A stretch of DNA of 64,000 bases, taken from the NCBI RefSeq assembly GCF_000427335.1, contig NZ_ATMR01000206.1:1-64000 (forward strand), written 5' to 3'. Under the pieces are notes generated by a model, which saw only the letters and a list, made by a program, of their open reading frames with translations, ran no database searches and was not told the DNA's origin. The stretch comes from Winogradskyella psychrotolerans RS-3. GTDB lineage: Bacteria > Bacteroidota > Bacteroidia > Flavobacteriales > Flavobacteriaceae. Below are positions 51,190-60,086 of this stretch, one piece after another (position 1 is the first letter of the stretch; each line of letters opens with the position of its first letter). A program made the position numbers and the translations under genes.

Positions 51190-53427
51190 ATGAGATTGAA
51201 AAACGTTTTTATAATCGTATTCATAATTGCGCTTTTTCCAATAAAGGCACAGAACAAAACGACTAATTCTGAACCAAAAGTAGGTTTAGTATTAAGTGGT
51301 GGTGGTGCTAAAGGTTTTGCTCATATAGGAGTGTTAAAAGTTATTGATAGCCTAGGAATAAAAATAGACTATGTGGCTGGTACGAGTATGGGAGCCATAA
51401 TCGGATCTTTATATGCTTCGGGATATTCGGGGAAAGAATTGGAAACAATGTTCAAATCACAAGACTTTGATGTGTTGATTAATGATGCGTTTCCGAGAGC
51501 TTCTAAATCATTTTATGAGCGAGAAAATGCTCAAAAATACGCTGTGAATTTACCTTTTGAGCATTTTAAAATTTCGCTGCCTTCAGCGTTATCGCGTGGG
51601 CAAAATGTTTATAATTTATTGTATCATTTAATGCTTCCTGTAAATGATATTACAGATTTTGAAAAGCTACCAATTCCGTTTTTTTGTATCGCAACGAATA
51701 TAGAAACTGGGGAGTCTCTAATTATGGACAAAGGCAAATTAGCTGAGGCAGTTACAGCTAGTGGAGCATTACCATCTTTATTTCAACCTGTAATTATTGA
51801 TGATGCTATTTTAATTGATGGAGGTGTTACTAATAATTTTCCTGTTGAAGAATTACGAGCTAAAGGCATGGATATTATTATCGGAGTCGATGTACAAGAT
51901 GCATTAAAAGATCGCGAATCTTTAAAATCAGCACCAGACATTCTTTTACAGATTAATAATTTTCGGACTATAAATGTTATGAAAAACAAGTCGGAATTAA
52001 CCGACATCTATATTAAACCAGATATTAGTGAATTTTCGGTAATTTCATTTGATGAAGGAAAAGATATCATTGCAAATGGTGAAACTGCAGCAAGAAAGCA
52101 ACTATCTAAACTACAAGATGTAAAAAGAAATCAGCCAAATTATACGGTAAGAGCAGCGGTAAAAGTATTAGATAGTCTAAAAATTAATAACGTTACTTTA
52201 AAAGGAAATGAACGTTACACCAGGGCTTATATGATGGGGAGATTAAAGCTTAAGGGTAATGAGAAAATGAGTTATTCAGATTTTAGGCAAGGCATAAATA
52301 GCCTCGTTGCAACTAATAATTTTGATACATTTAGATATCACTTAGAGCCTACAGATAATGAATCTGAATTCAATCTTATAGGTAATATCATAGAATCTGA
52401 AACAACAACCTTCCTTAAGCTAGGTATTCATTTCGATCAACTTTATAAAAGTGCACTACTTGCTAATCTCACAAAAAAGAAATTGTTATTTAATAATGAT
52501 ATTGCTTCGTTGGACATAATTTTGGGAGATAACTCGAGATATAATTTTGATTACTTTATTGATAAAGGATTTTATATCAGTTTAGGGATTAAATCACGTT
52601 TCAATCAGTTTAATAAGAATGTTAATCCGAGATTAGCTTTAGAGGAGGACTCACCTTTGCTTTCGGGTTTGAATAAAATTGATGCAGAAATTTCAGATTT
52701 TACGAATCAAGTATATTTACAAACGATATTTAAAAAGGATTTTGCATTACGACTAGGTGCGGAGCATAAACGGCTTAAAATAACATCAGAAACCATTATA
52801 GATGAAGATGAAGAAAATAGAATTGTTTTTGAAAACACTGATTACCTCAGCGTTTTTGGTAACCTAAAATATGATAGTTATGATAATTTCCATTTTCCGA
52901 AAAGTGGATTTTATTTCAACGGAAATTTTCACTTATATCTAGACGCTTCAGGTTTTAATACTGATTTTTTGAATTTTTCAATAGCTAAAACAGACATCGG
53001 TTACGCTTTTAGTTTTAGCGATAAGCTATCACTAAAAACAGAAGGTCAAGGAGGTTTTAAAATTGGTGATGAATCTACAAGCGCCTTAGGGTTTGCAATA
53101 GGAGGTTATGGCTCTAACTTTATAAATAATTTTTATTCATTTTATGGGTATGATTATTTAACCTTAACGGGTGATAGTTTTATGAAGGGAACATTTACTT
53201 TAGATTACGAAGTTTTTAAAAAGCATCATATTCTATTTGCTGCAAACTTCGCCAATATTGAAGATGGTCTTTTTGAAGCGGGTAATTTATTTACGTCTCA
53301 AACGTATAGTGGCTATGCTCTTGGCTATTCTTTAGAAACCTTTTTAGGACCATTAGAAGGTAAGTACACCTATTCGCCAGATACTGGTAATTGTTATTGG
53401 TTTTTTAATCTTGGATTTTGGTTTTAA
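51190..53427 (+). CDS. Patatin-like phospholipase with BamA-like barrel (PlpD-like)
   Basis: 745 residues: a signal peptide (to KAQ), then a patatin domain with oxyanion GGGAKG (residues 37-42), GTSMG with Ser66 and DGG with Asp210. A short POTRA-like linker (about 330-400) follows, then a C-terminal beta-barrel of the surface-antigen family ending YWFFNLGFWF. Such fusions autotransport a lipase: the barrel inserts in the outer membrane and exposes or releases the patatin. Ser and Asp are both intact. It follows uvrC by 23 bp and may be read through. Confidence 0.9.
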   Translation: MRLKNVFIIVFIIALFPIKAQNKTTNSEPKVGLVLSGGGAKGFAHIGVLKVIDSLGIKIDYVAGTSMGAIIGSLYASGYSGKELETMFKSQDFDVLINDAFPRASKSFYERENAQKYAVNLPFEHFKISLPSALSRGQNVYNLLYHLMLPVNDITDFEKLPIPFFCIATNIETGESLIMDKGKLAEAVTASGALPSLFQPVIIDDAILIDGGVTNNFPVEELRAKGMDIIIGVDVQDALKDRESLKSAPDILLQINNFRTINVMKNKSELTDIYIKPDISEFSVISFDEGKDIIANGETAARKQLSKLQDVKRNQPNYTVRAAVKVLDSLKINNVTLKGNERYTRAYMMGRLKLKGNEKMSYSDFRQGINSLVATNNFDTFRYHLEPTDNESEFNLIGNIIESETTTFLKLGIHFDQLYKSALLANLTKKKLLFNNDIASLDIILGDNSRYNFDYFIDKGFYISLGIKSRFNQFNKNVNPRLALEEDSPLLSGLNKIDAEISDFTNQVYLQTIFKKDFALRLGAEHKRLKITSETIIDEDEENRIVFENTDYLSVFGNLKYDSYDNFHFPKSGFYFNGNFHLYLDASGFNTDFLNFSIAKTDIGYAFSFSDKLSLKTEGQGGFKIGDESTSALGFAIGGYGSNFINNFYSFYGYDYLTLTGDSFMKGTFTLDYEVFKKHHILFAANFANIEDGLFEAGNLFTSQTYSGYALGYSLETFLGPLEGKYTYSPDTGNCYWFFNLGFWF

Positions 53428-53450
53428 TGAACATAAATTCGGTAAAAAAA

Positions 53451-53480
53451 AAAGAGACTATCTTTTAAGATAGTCTCTTT
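53451..53480. terminator. Bidirectional terminator, patatin gene and rplY
   Basis: AAAGAGACTATCTT (53451-53464), TT, then AAGATAGTCTCTTT (53467-53480): perfect 14-bp arms with A/T runs on both sides, between converging genes. Confidence 0.92.
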
Positions 53481-53503
53481 TTAATAATTGAAATAGATTT
53501 TAT

Positions 53504-54133
53504 CTATTCTGCAGCTGTATCGTCAGTTTCAGTTGTTGGAACATCACCTGCTTCAACTTCTTCTTCATCGTCATCAGCTATTACAGCTAATCTACTACGT
53601 CTTACTTGACAAATAACAGTGTTATCTGGGTGTAAGAATTTATAATCTTCGTTTGCTAGTTCAGTAATGTAGAACTTGCTTCCAATTTTTAATGGAGTAA
53701 TATCGATTTCAACAAAATCTGGTAATTTTGAAGGAATAGCTTTAACTCTAAGTTTACGGTAAGGCATTCTTAAGTTACCACCATTCATTACACCTTTAGA
53801 AGATCCTATTGTTTGAACAGGAATTTCCATAGTAATTTCTTTGTCTTCGAAAATTTGATAGAAATCTACGTGTGTAATTCTGTCTGTTACTGGGTGAAAT
53901 TGAATGTCTTGCATAACTGCATTGTATTCTTCACCGTTATCTAAGACAATCACAACTGTATGTGCGCTAGCAGTATATACAAGTTTTGAAAAAGCTAATT
54001 CTGGTGATGAGAAATGGAATGCTTTGTCTCCTCCGTACATAACGCAAGGAACCTGACCAGCATTACGTAAGGCTTTAGTTGCCTTTTTGCCTACGCTTTC
54101 TCTTTGAGATCCGTTAATTGTAATTGATTTCAT
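53504..54133 (-). CDS. rplY: Ribosomal protein L25 / general stress protein Ctc
   Basis: A 209-residue long-form L25, which binds 5S rRNA. The N-terminal domain ([33 protein letters not shown]) is followed by a TL5-like domain ([19 protein letters not shown]) and an acidic tail ([20 protein letters not shown]). It follows prs by 206 bp on the same strand, the usual flavobacterial order (prs-rplY), so co-transcription is likely. Confidence 0.95.
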   Translation of the reverse strand: MKSITINGSQRESVGKKATKALRNAGQVPCVMYGGDKAFHFSSPELAFSKLVYTASAHTVVIVLDNGEEYNAVMQDIQFHPVTDRITHVDFYQIFEDKEITMEIPVQTIGSSKGVMNGGNLRMPYRKLRVKAIPSKLPDFVEIDITPLKIGSKFYITELANEDYKFLHPDNTVICQVRRSRLAVIADDDEEEVEAGDVPTTETDDTAAE

Positions 54134-54339
54134 TTTTTGAAATATTTGTTAATTTTAATTTCCTCATTTTGAGGGCTGCAAATTTAGAAATTTTATATGA
54201 GAATATTAGTGTTATAAGGCGCTTTTTTACTGAGACTGCATGTTTTATGGCAAAGTCATTAGTTTTAGTCTTATAATCTTAGTATAATAATGCTAAAAAT
54301 AGAGGTGTGTAATCTTAACTTTCTCTATTACTTAACTGT

Positions 54340-55281
54340 TTACATTACAAATTTATTACTAATAGATTTGTTGTGATGCACATTGTACATAACTTCAGCA
54401 AATAGAGTTGAACAACTCAATACTTTTAATTTTTTACTTTCTTGTCTTAACGGAATAGAGTTGGTTACTATTAATTCCTCTAGTTTAGAATTTTCTAATT
54501 TTTCGTAAGCGTTTCCAGATAAAATAGGGTGTGTACAAATAGCTCTCACGCTTAATGCGCCACGTTCAATCATTAAATCAGCCGCTTTTGTAAGTGTACC
54601 AGCAGTATCTACCATATCATCTACTAATACTACATTTTTACCTGTAACATCACCAATAAGTTCCATATGTGAAATCACATTAGCTTTAGCACGTTGCTTG
54701 TAACAGATTACAACATCACTTTTTAAAGCTTTAGAATAAGCATAAGCACGTTTAGAACCTCCCATATCTGGTGAAGCTATAGTAAGATTATCTAAATTTA
54801 GGCTTTTTAAATATGGTAAAAATATAGTCGATGCGAACAAGTGATCTACTGGTTTTTCAAAGAACCCTTGAATTTGATCAGCGTGTAAATCCATTGTAAT
54901 AATTCGGGTTGCTCCAGCTGCTTCTAACATTTTTGCAACTAATTTGGCAGCGATAGGAACTCTAGGTTTGTCCTTTCTGTCTTGTCTAGCCCAACCAAAA
55001 TATGGCATAACAGCAGTTATATGTCTGGCAGAAGCACGTTTAGCAGCATCTATCATCAATAACATTTCCATTAGATTTTTTGGTCCAGGATGCGTCGATC
55101 CTATAATGAAAACGCGTGTACCTCTAATTGATTCTTCATAAGAAGGTTGAAATTCTCCATCACTATAAGTTGATGTAATTACTTTCCCTAGTTTAACTCC
55201 GTAGGTTTCTGCTATTTGTTCTGCAAGGTAGGTGCTTTGTGAACACGCGAAAATTTTGGCTTCAGTAGTTTCGTATGGCAT
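54340..55281 (-). CDS. prs: Ribose-phosphate pyrophosphokinase
   Basis: It makes PRPP from ribose-5-phosphate and ATP for nucleotide, histidine and tryptophan synthesis. 313 residues. Motifs: STYSDGEFQPSYEESIRGT and FGWARQDRKDKPRVPIAAK (the catalytic/ATP loop), MDLHADQIQGFF, and the PRPP-binding loop VLVDDMVDTAGTLTKA (about residues 219-234). It is followed by rplY, a common pairing. Confidence 0.96.
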   Translation of the reverse strand: MPYETTEAKIFACSQSTYLAEQIAETYGVKLGKVITSTYSDGEFQPSYEESIRGTRVFIIGSTHPGPKNLMEMLLMIDAAKRASARHITAVMPYFGWARQDRKDKPRVPIAAKLVAKMLEAAGATRIITMDLHADQIQGFFEKPVDHLFASTIFLPYLKSLNLDNLTIASPDMGGSKRAYAYSKALKSDVVICYKQRAKANVISHMELIGDVTGKNVVLVDDMVDTAGTLTKAADLMIERGALSVRAICTHPILSGNAYEKLENSKLEELIVTNSIPLRQESKKLKVLSCSTLFAEVMYNVHHNKSISNKFVM

Positions 55282-55376
55282 TTGTTATCAGTTATTTAGT
55301 TGGTGTTGTGATGGGATTTTTATTCACTTCAAATTTAGAAAATTATTTTACTACAAAAAGGATAAAACCTACTAAT

Positions 55377-55411
55377 TTTGATGGATGAACAGAAATATTT
55401 TTCTATTTTTG
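55377..55411 (+). promoter_or_regulatory. tRNA-Leu promoter
   Basis: TTTG (55377-55380), 23 bp, then TATTTTTG (55404-55411), matching TTTG-N(17-23)-TAnnTTTG. It ends 12 bp before the tRNA. Confidence 0.65.
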
Positions 55412-55423
55412 CAATCCGAAATT

Positions 55424-55505
55424 GCTCAAGTGGTGGAATTGGTAGACACGTTGGATTCAAAATCCAATGTCGCGAGACGTGCGGGTTCGATTCCCGCCTT
55501 GAGTA
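55424..55505 (+). tRNA. tRNA-Leu (CAA)
   Basis: An 82-nt tRNA with class II (long variable arm) layout. The acceptor stem pairs GCTCAAG with CTTGAGT; the D-arm is TGGTGGAATTGGTAGACAC. The anticodon stem-loop is TTGGA-TTCAAAA-TCCAA with anticodon CAA (55458-55460), followed by a variable arm TGTCGCGAGACGT. The T-arm is GCGGG-TTCGATT-CCCGC and the discriminator A55505. No CCA is encoded. It reads the UUG leucine codon. Confidence 0.97.
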
Positions 55506-55507
55506 CT

Positions 55508-55537
55508 AAAAGCCTTTATCGAAAGATAATGGCTTTT
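55508..55537 (+). terminator. Terminator of tRNA-Leu
   Basis: AAAAGCCTTTATC (55508-55520), loop GAAA, GATAATGGCTTTT (55525-55537), 12 of 13 paired, followed by more T residues. Confidence 0.85.
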
Positions 55538-55582
55538 TTGTTTTTACATTTTAAGTAATATTACTTGGACTGATTTCTAAAA

Positions 55583-56872
55583 TCACTTCCGTTTATCAAT
55601 AACCATAACTGGCTTTCTGCTCATTTTAGGAAACTGTAATTTTTGTATTTCCTTTTTGTCACTAAATTCAATTTTAGGAAGCACTCTTAGTTTAGCTCTA
55701 AAATGATTTTTTATATTGAGTAATAAATTTTCTGTAGGAGCATTTACAGCTATTTTAATGAGAATTTCGTCTGTTCCTATGGAATTGTGAGAAAGTTCTA
55801 TAACAAACGCTTCCACCTCGTTAAAATCGTTTAAAATATTATGCATTGCTGGTGGATATAAAGTGGTGCCTTTATATTTTATCATTTGTTTTTTTCTGCC
55901 AATTACAGGTCCTAATCGCATGGTGTTTCTGCCACAATCACATTTTTTATGATGTGCTTTAACAATATCACCCGTTTTAAATCTAAGTAACGGCATGCCT
56001 TCCACACCTAAGGTGGTAATGGTAAGTTCCCCAGATTCGCCTTCGTTTACAGGTTGATCGTTATCATCTAATATTTCGGTAATAATTAGTTCCGGATGTT
56101 GGTGGCCACCTTGTTGCTGTTCACACTCGGTAAAAGCCGTATTCATTTCGGTGGAAGCGTAGGTGGAATACAATTCAATATTCCAATGTTCCTTTATTTT
56201 TTTAGATAAGGTGTTTAATGAAAAATCTTGTGCTCTTAAGGGTTCACCAATGCAAATAGCACCTTTAATTCCTGAGGTGTTGAGGTCTATATTATGCTGT
56301 TTGGCATATTCAATGAGTTTCAACAAAAAAGAAGGAACGGCAATAATATAGGTTGGTTTAAATTTTAAAATAGAATCCCATTGCAATTCGGGAATGCCAT
56401 TACCAACCCTAATAATACCAGCACCAAGTTTTCTTGCTCCTAAAAAATAAGCCAACCCTGCCATAAAGCGTCGGTCTATGGTGGTCATAAGCTGAATTAC
56501 GTCGTCTGGACCAATACCAGCGCAGGCAAACGAAATGGCTTCGTTATAAGCCAAACGGTCTAAATCGTTATCCGTTAATCCAAAAAGTACAGGGTCGCCT
56601 AAAGTTCCTGATGTGGTAACATAATCCACAATTTTATTTTTAGGCACGCAAATAAAATCGTCGTTATACTGTTGTAAATCGTCTTTGGATGTGGTAGGAA
56701 TTTTTGTTAAATCATCAAGCGAATTAATAGTGGTAATATCAATTTTATGTGTATTGAATAAGCGCTTATAAAAAACCGAATTGGTATTTAAATACAGTAA
56801 AAGATCTTTTAGTTTTTCAACTTGAAAGCTCTTTATTTCGGCTTTGGAAGCGTATTCTATCTCAGGAATCAT
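55583..56872 (-). CDS. PaaK-like (phenylacetate-CoA ligase family) adenylate-forming ligase
   Basis: A 429-residue adenylate-forming ligase of the PaaK type. The ATP loop is VTTSGTLGDPVLFGLTDNDL (about residues 82-101), a PaaK-like YSTYASTEMNTAF lies mid-protein, and RFKTGDIVKAHHKKCDCGRN holds the Asp and a Cys-rich turn. The substrate is probably an aryl or fatty acid to be loaded as CoA or ACP thioester. It is the last gene of the minus-strand operon reaching to the right window edge. In that setting it may activate a cinnamoyl/benzoyl starter or a fatty acid for pigment assembly. Confidence 0.85.
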   Translation of the reverse strand: MIPEIEYASKAEIKSFQVEKLKDLLLYLNTNSVFYKRLFNTHKIDITTINSLDDLTKIPTTSKDDLQQYNDDFICVPKNKIVDYVTTSGTLGDPVLFGLTDNDLDRLAYNEAISFACAGIGPDDVIQLMTTIDRRFMAGLAYFLGARKLGAGIIRVGNGIPELQWDSILKFKPTYIIAVPSFLLKLIEYAKQHNIDLNTSGIKGAICIGEPLRAQDFSLNTLSKKIKEHWNIELYSTYASTEMNTAFTECEQQQGGHQHPELIITEILDDNDQPVNEGESGELTITTLGVEGMPLLRFKTGDIVKAHHKKCDCGRNTMRLGPVIGRKKQMIKYKGTTLYPPAMHNILNDFNEVEAFVIELSHNSIGTDEILIKIAVNAPTENLLLNIKNHFRAKLRVLPKIEFSDKKEIQKLQFPKMSRKPVMVIDKRK

Positions 56873-56887
56873 AAATCTAACTTTCTT

Positions 56888-58534
56888 TTAATTTTTAATA
56901 TAAGTATCCACTTGTTCTTCGTCAGGAACGGTCGTAATTTCTTTGGTTTTAGCGATTTCAAAGGTATTTAATGCTGCGGTATAATAGCCTTTGTTGTAAT
57001 AGTATTTACCAACCAAATAATAGGCTTCCCAATAATCTGGATTTAAGTTCTCTAATCTTGAAAGAGTTTCTAAGTCTATGTCGTTTTTGGTTTCAATATT
57101 CGATAGTACTTCTTGTCTCAACTGCCTGTAAGCTTGATAATTTTTATAAGCTTCTGTATATTGAAACGGATCTTCTTCAATGTTTAATTCTGTATTTGCC
57201 AGAGACTTTTTGGTAGGATTTTTAAATATGTCATTTAAATCATACGCCACAAATTCCCCTAATTGATAAGGGTTAGAAGAGACCCAAACCAAACGCTGTT
57301 CTGGTTTAAAAACAACAGCATGATGTGCTAATAGTTGATTTAGAGCTTTTTCGTTACCATAGCCAATAGCTTTGTCGTTTAAGCCTTCTTTATTTCTTAA
57401 AATATCAATTGCAATCTTTGGAGTTAATTTAGGGTTCTGGTCCAAAAGTTCTTCCATCCGTTCGTAACGGTATTGCGAATGACTTTCTTCAATATGCTTT
57501 AAATTATTTTTATCGTTTGTATAAGCGTCGCTCTGAAAATGATTGGAACAGATAAGTTGATTTGAATTTTCAACGTCATAAACGCCAAAATTATGAGGTG
57601 AGACTTCAATTAATATCGCTTTTCTGTCGGCTGCACTTCCTACTAAAATAGATTCAGAAACAAATACTTGGCGTTTTTTAGCAATAGCAATAGCTTCTTC
57701 AATAGTGGTCGCGTATTGTAAAATTTCACGATTTAAAATAGAAATAGGTGTTTTGGCTACCAATGGAATTTTAGATTTCCCAGCATTTATGGTTACCGTT
57801 AAGCCATGCTCATTCATACCCGAAAGTACACCTAGCATTCCGGCCCAAGTTACCGACATAAATTTATAGCCTTCGGTTGGGTTTGTAAATGACACAATTT
57901 TTTCTTGGGCAAAGTCATCGCCAGCATAAAAATCTAAATTCCGACCTATAATAAGACTACCGTCCTCAGTTTTGTCATCCCAAGCGGCAAATGAAGAACA
58001 GCCTACTAAGGCTAAATCTTGTAAGGCATGCCCAATATCATGTGCGCCATGAAAATAAAGGACTCTTAAATAAGGTTCTGCAATGTAATTATAGTCCGGT
58101 GAGGCATATTTGGAAAGGCCTAAAATTTCTGTTTTATATTCTAAAGGGACATTAAGATATAGTTTTCGATTATACCAAGCCAAAAAGCGTCTTAATAAAG
58201 CTTGTTTGGTTTTAGAGGGTACAAATTTATCTATTTTAGATACAAAAATAGCTTCTTGGTTATGGAATAACTCTTCTGTAAGGCTACCAGTAATAAGACC
58301 TCTGCGATACGGATTGCCTTCTACATAAAGTTCCCACAAACCTTGTTTATTTTTACTTAGATGGTTGCTGCCCAAGGTGAACGTAGAATCGGAAGTTTTA
58401 ACCCGCTCTGGAATTACGGGATTATAAGCACTTACATCCGGAACATCGTGTAAGGATTTTGAAATTCCACATGACGTTAGACTTATAAATACAAGAAGTA
58501 GAAGCCTGTGATATATGCTTAAGTTAATCTTCAT
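56888..58534 (-). CDS. C45 autoproteolytic acyltransferase-like lipoprotein with TPR tail
   Basis: 548 residues. The lipobox is LTSC (Cys22). The central domain matches the acyl-CoA:6-APA acyltransferase (C45, Ntn-hydrolase) family: LALVGCSSFAAW contains Gly178-Cys179, the self-cleavage site, and GRNLDFYA and GLTVTINAG follow. The C-terminal 100 residues look TPR-like (NPDYWEAYYLVGKYYYNKG). Family members cleave themselves and then transfer or hydrolyse acyl groups. It sits in the pigment-type operon, 15 bp upstream of the ligase and 6 bp downstream of the oxidoreductase. Confidence 0.85.
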   Translation of the reverse strand: MKINLSIYHRLLLLVFISLTSCGISKSLHDVPDVSAYNPVIPERVKTSDSTFTLGSNHLSKNKQGLWELYVEGNPYRRGLITGSLTEELFHNQEAIFVSKIDKFVPSKTKQALLRRFLAWYNRKLYLNVPLEYKTEILGLSKYASPDYNYIAEPYLRVLYFHGAHDIGHALQDLALVGCSSFAAWDDKTEDGSLIIGRNLDFYAGDDFAQEKIVSFTNPTEGYKFMSVTWAGMLGVLSGMNEHGLTVTINAGKSKIPLVAKTPISILNREILQYATTIEEAIAIAKKRQVFVSESILVGSAADRKAILIEVSPHNFGVYDVENSNQLICSNHFQSDAYTNDKNNLKHIEESHSQYRYERMEELLDQNPKLTPKIAIDILRNKEGLNDKAIGYGNEKALNQLLAHHAVVFKPEQRLVWVSSNPYQLGEFVAYDLNDIFKNPTKKSLANTELNIEEDPFQYTEAYKNYQAYRQLRQEVLSNIETKNDIDLETLSRLENLNPDYWEAYYLVGKYYYNKGYYTAALNTFEIAKTKEITTVPDEEQVDTYIKN

Positions 58535-58539
58535 GACAT

Positions 58540-60084
58540 TTAATTTTCGATGCTTTCTTCGGTTTTATTAGCATCCAATATTTTTTTAAGTAAAGGTTCC
58601 ATTCCTACAATTTCTGAACACGTAAGAACAGCACCAATAGTAACGCCTAAAATGCCATGCATATTTAAACTTTGTCCAGTAAGAAGCAGGTTTTTTATTT
58701 TAGTCTTTGGAGAAACAAAGGAAGCTAACGGGTTATTAGCATCTTTAACATAGCCATAAATAGAACCTCTGTGAGAACCAATATAATCGCGATACGATAA
58801 TGGTGTTGAGGTGTAGATTTCTTGAATACAATCTCTAATAGTTGGATATTTTTTTTCTAATTCTTGAATGAGTATTTCTGCTTTTTCAGCTTTAAATTCT
58901 TCATAGGTTTGTCCGCGATCATTTTTGTTTGCTACGGTATTAAACGTGTTTTCCCAAGCTTCCACTTCTTCATAGCGCATATAAGTCATTACGGTTAGGC
59001 TCTCGCCATACTTATCTGTTTTTTTGTTGATGCCCATGGATGCCATATAACCTTCGGGCCAAGTTTCAGCAGTGTAGTCTTGTCCGTCCCAAATTCTGTT
59101 TGGATCTTTTATATGGTAAATATTTTTGTTTTGATATTTAAAGGTGTTCGGCTTTAAAACAATATAAAGGCTAAATCCAGCGATAATACTTTCAATGTTA
59201 TTGATGCGCTTGGTATAAACTTTTCTGAATTTATCTTCACCAACTAATTTTATGGTAAGCTTTGGTTCAATATTAGAAATGAATAAATCTGCCTTAATTT
59301 CTTTGCCATTTTTGGTAAAAACGGAACTGATATTTTTGTCTTCAAATCCGAATTTAACAACCTCATGATGATTAAAAGCATCACCACCATTTTCTTTTAA
59401 ACGTCGGATTAATAATTTAGAAATTTGGCTACCACCATTTACACAACGATAAGCACTTTCTATGTAAGAATTTATGGTTAAGGCGTGCACATAAAAAGGC
59501 GTGCGATCGGCATCACCTGCATATAGATAATTGGTGCCAGCGAGTACAGCTTGTAGTTTTTTATTATCAGTAATGGAATCAATATAGTCTTTAGCTTTTA
59601 AGCTGAAAATATCTGTCTTTTCATAATAAGGTTTTCCATATTTTAAACCATATAGTGGAAATTGGTCACAGATTTCTTTTAACTTATCACAATAGGTAAT
59701 AATGGCTTTTTCTTCATCAGGAAATTCAACTAATAAATTTTTAATGAATCTATCATAGCCTTGCGCATGTTTGTATTCGCGATTATCGTTATCGAAAGTA
59801 ATAACATCAAAACCATCTTCATCTAGTTTTTTTAGATTTAAATCATCAATAATATCGAGGTACTTAAAATATTGATAAAGATTTTGGCCTTTGTTTAAGC
59901 CTCCTATATAATGGACTCCAGTGTCAAAAATAGTTTTATCGCGAACAAAGGTTTGTAAGTTACCACCATACTGATTGTTTTTTTCTAAAACACAAACACT
60001 ATAGCCTTCTTTTGCTAATATATTGGCAGAAACTAAACCACCTAAACCGCTTCCTATTATAACAACATCGTAATGAGATTTCAT
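58540..60084 (-). CDS. FAD-dependent oxidoreductase, phytoene-desaturase/retinol-saturase type
   Basis: I start it at 60084 (MKSHYDVVIIGSGLGGLVSA, 514 residues). This removes the overlap with the gene upstream; the in-frame ATG at 60138 adds 18 residues. The Rossmann FAD motif GSGLGGLVSANILAKEGYSV opens the protein, and VTIGAVLTCSEIVG and LLLTGQSLNMHGILG lie near the C-terminus. Such enzymes desaturate or reduce polyenes. In this operon it could act on the pigment polyene or its alkyl-resorcinol partner, but the exact reaction is unproven. Confidence 0.85.
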   Translation of the reverse strand: MKSHYDVVIIGSGLGGLVSANILAKEGYSVCVLEKNNQYGGNLQTFVRDKTIFDTGVHYIGGLNKGQNLYQYFKYLDIIDDLNLKKLDEDGFDVITFDNDNREYKHAQGYDRFIKNLLVEFPDEEKAIITYCDKLKEICDQFPLYGLKYGKPYYEKTDIFSLKAKDYIDSITDNKKLQAVLAGTNYLYAGDADRTPFYVHALTINSYIESAYRCVNGGSQISKLLIRRLKENGGDAFNHHEVVKFGFEDKNISSVFTKNGKEIKADLFISNIEPKLTIKLVGEDKFRKVYTKRINNIESIIAGFSLYIVLKPNTFKYQNKNIYHIKDPNRIWDGQDYTAETWPEGYMASMGINKKTDKYGESLTVMTYMRYEEVEAWENTFNTVANKNDRGQTYEEFKAEKAEILIQELEKKYPTIRDCIQEIYTSTPLSYRDYIGSHRGSIYGYVKDANNPLASFVSPKTKIKNLLLTGQSLNMHGILGVTIGAVLTCSEIVGMEPLLKKILDANKTEESIEN

Positions 60085-60086
60085 GC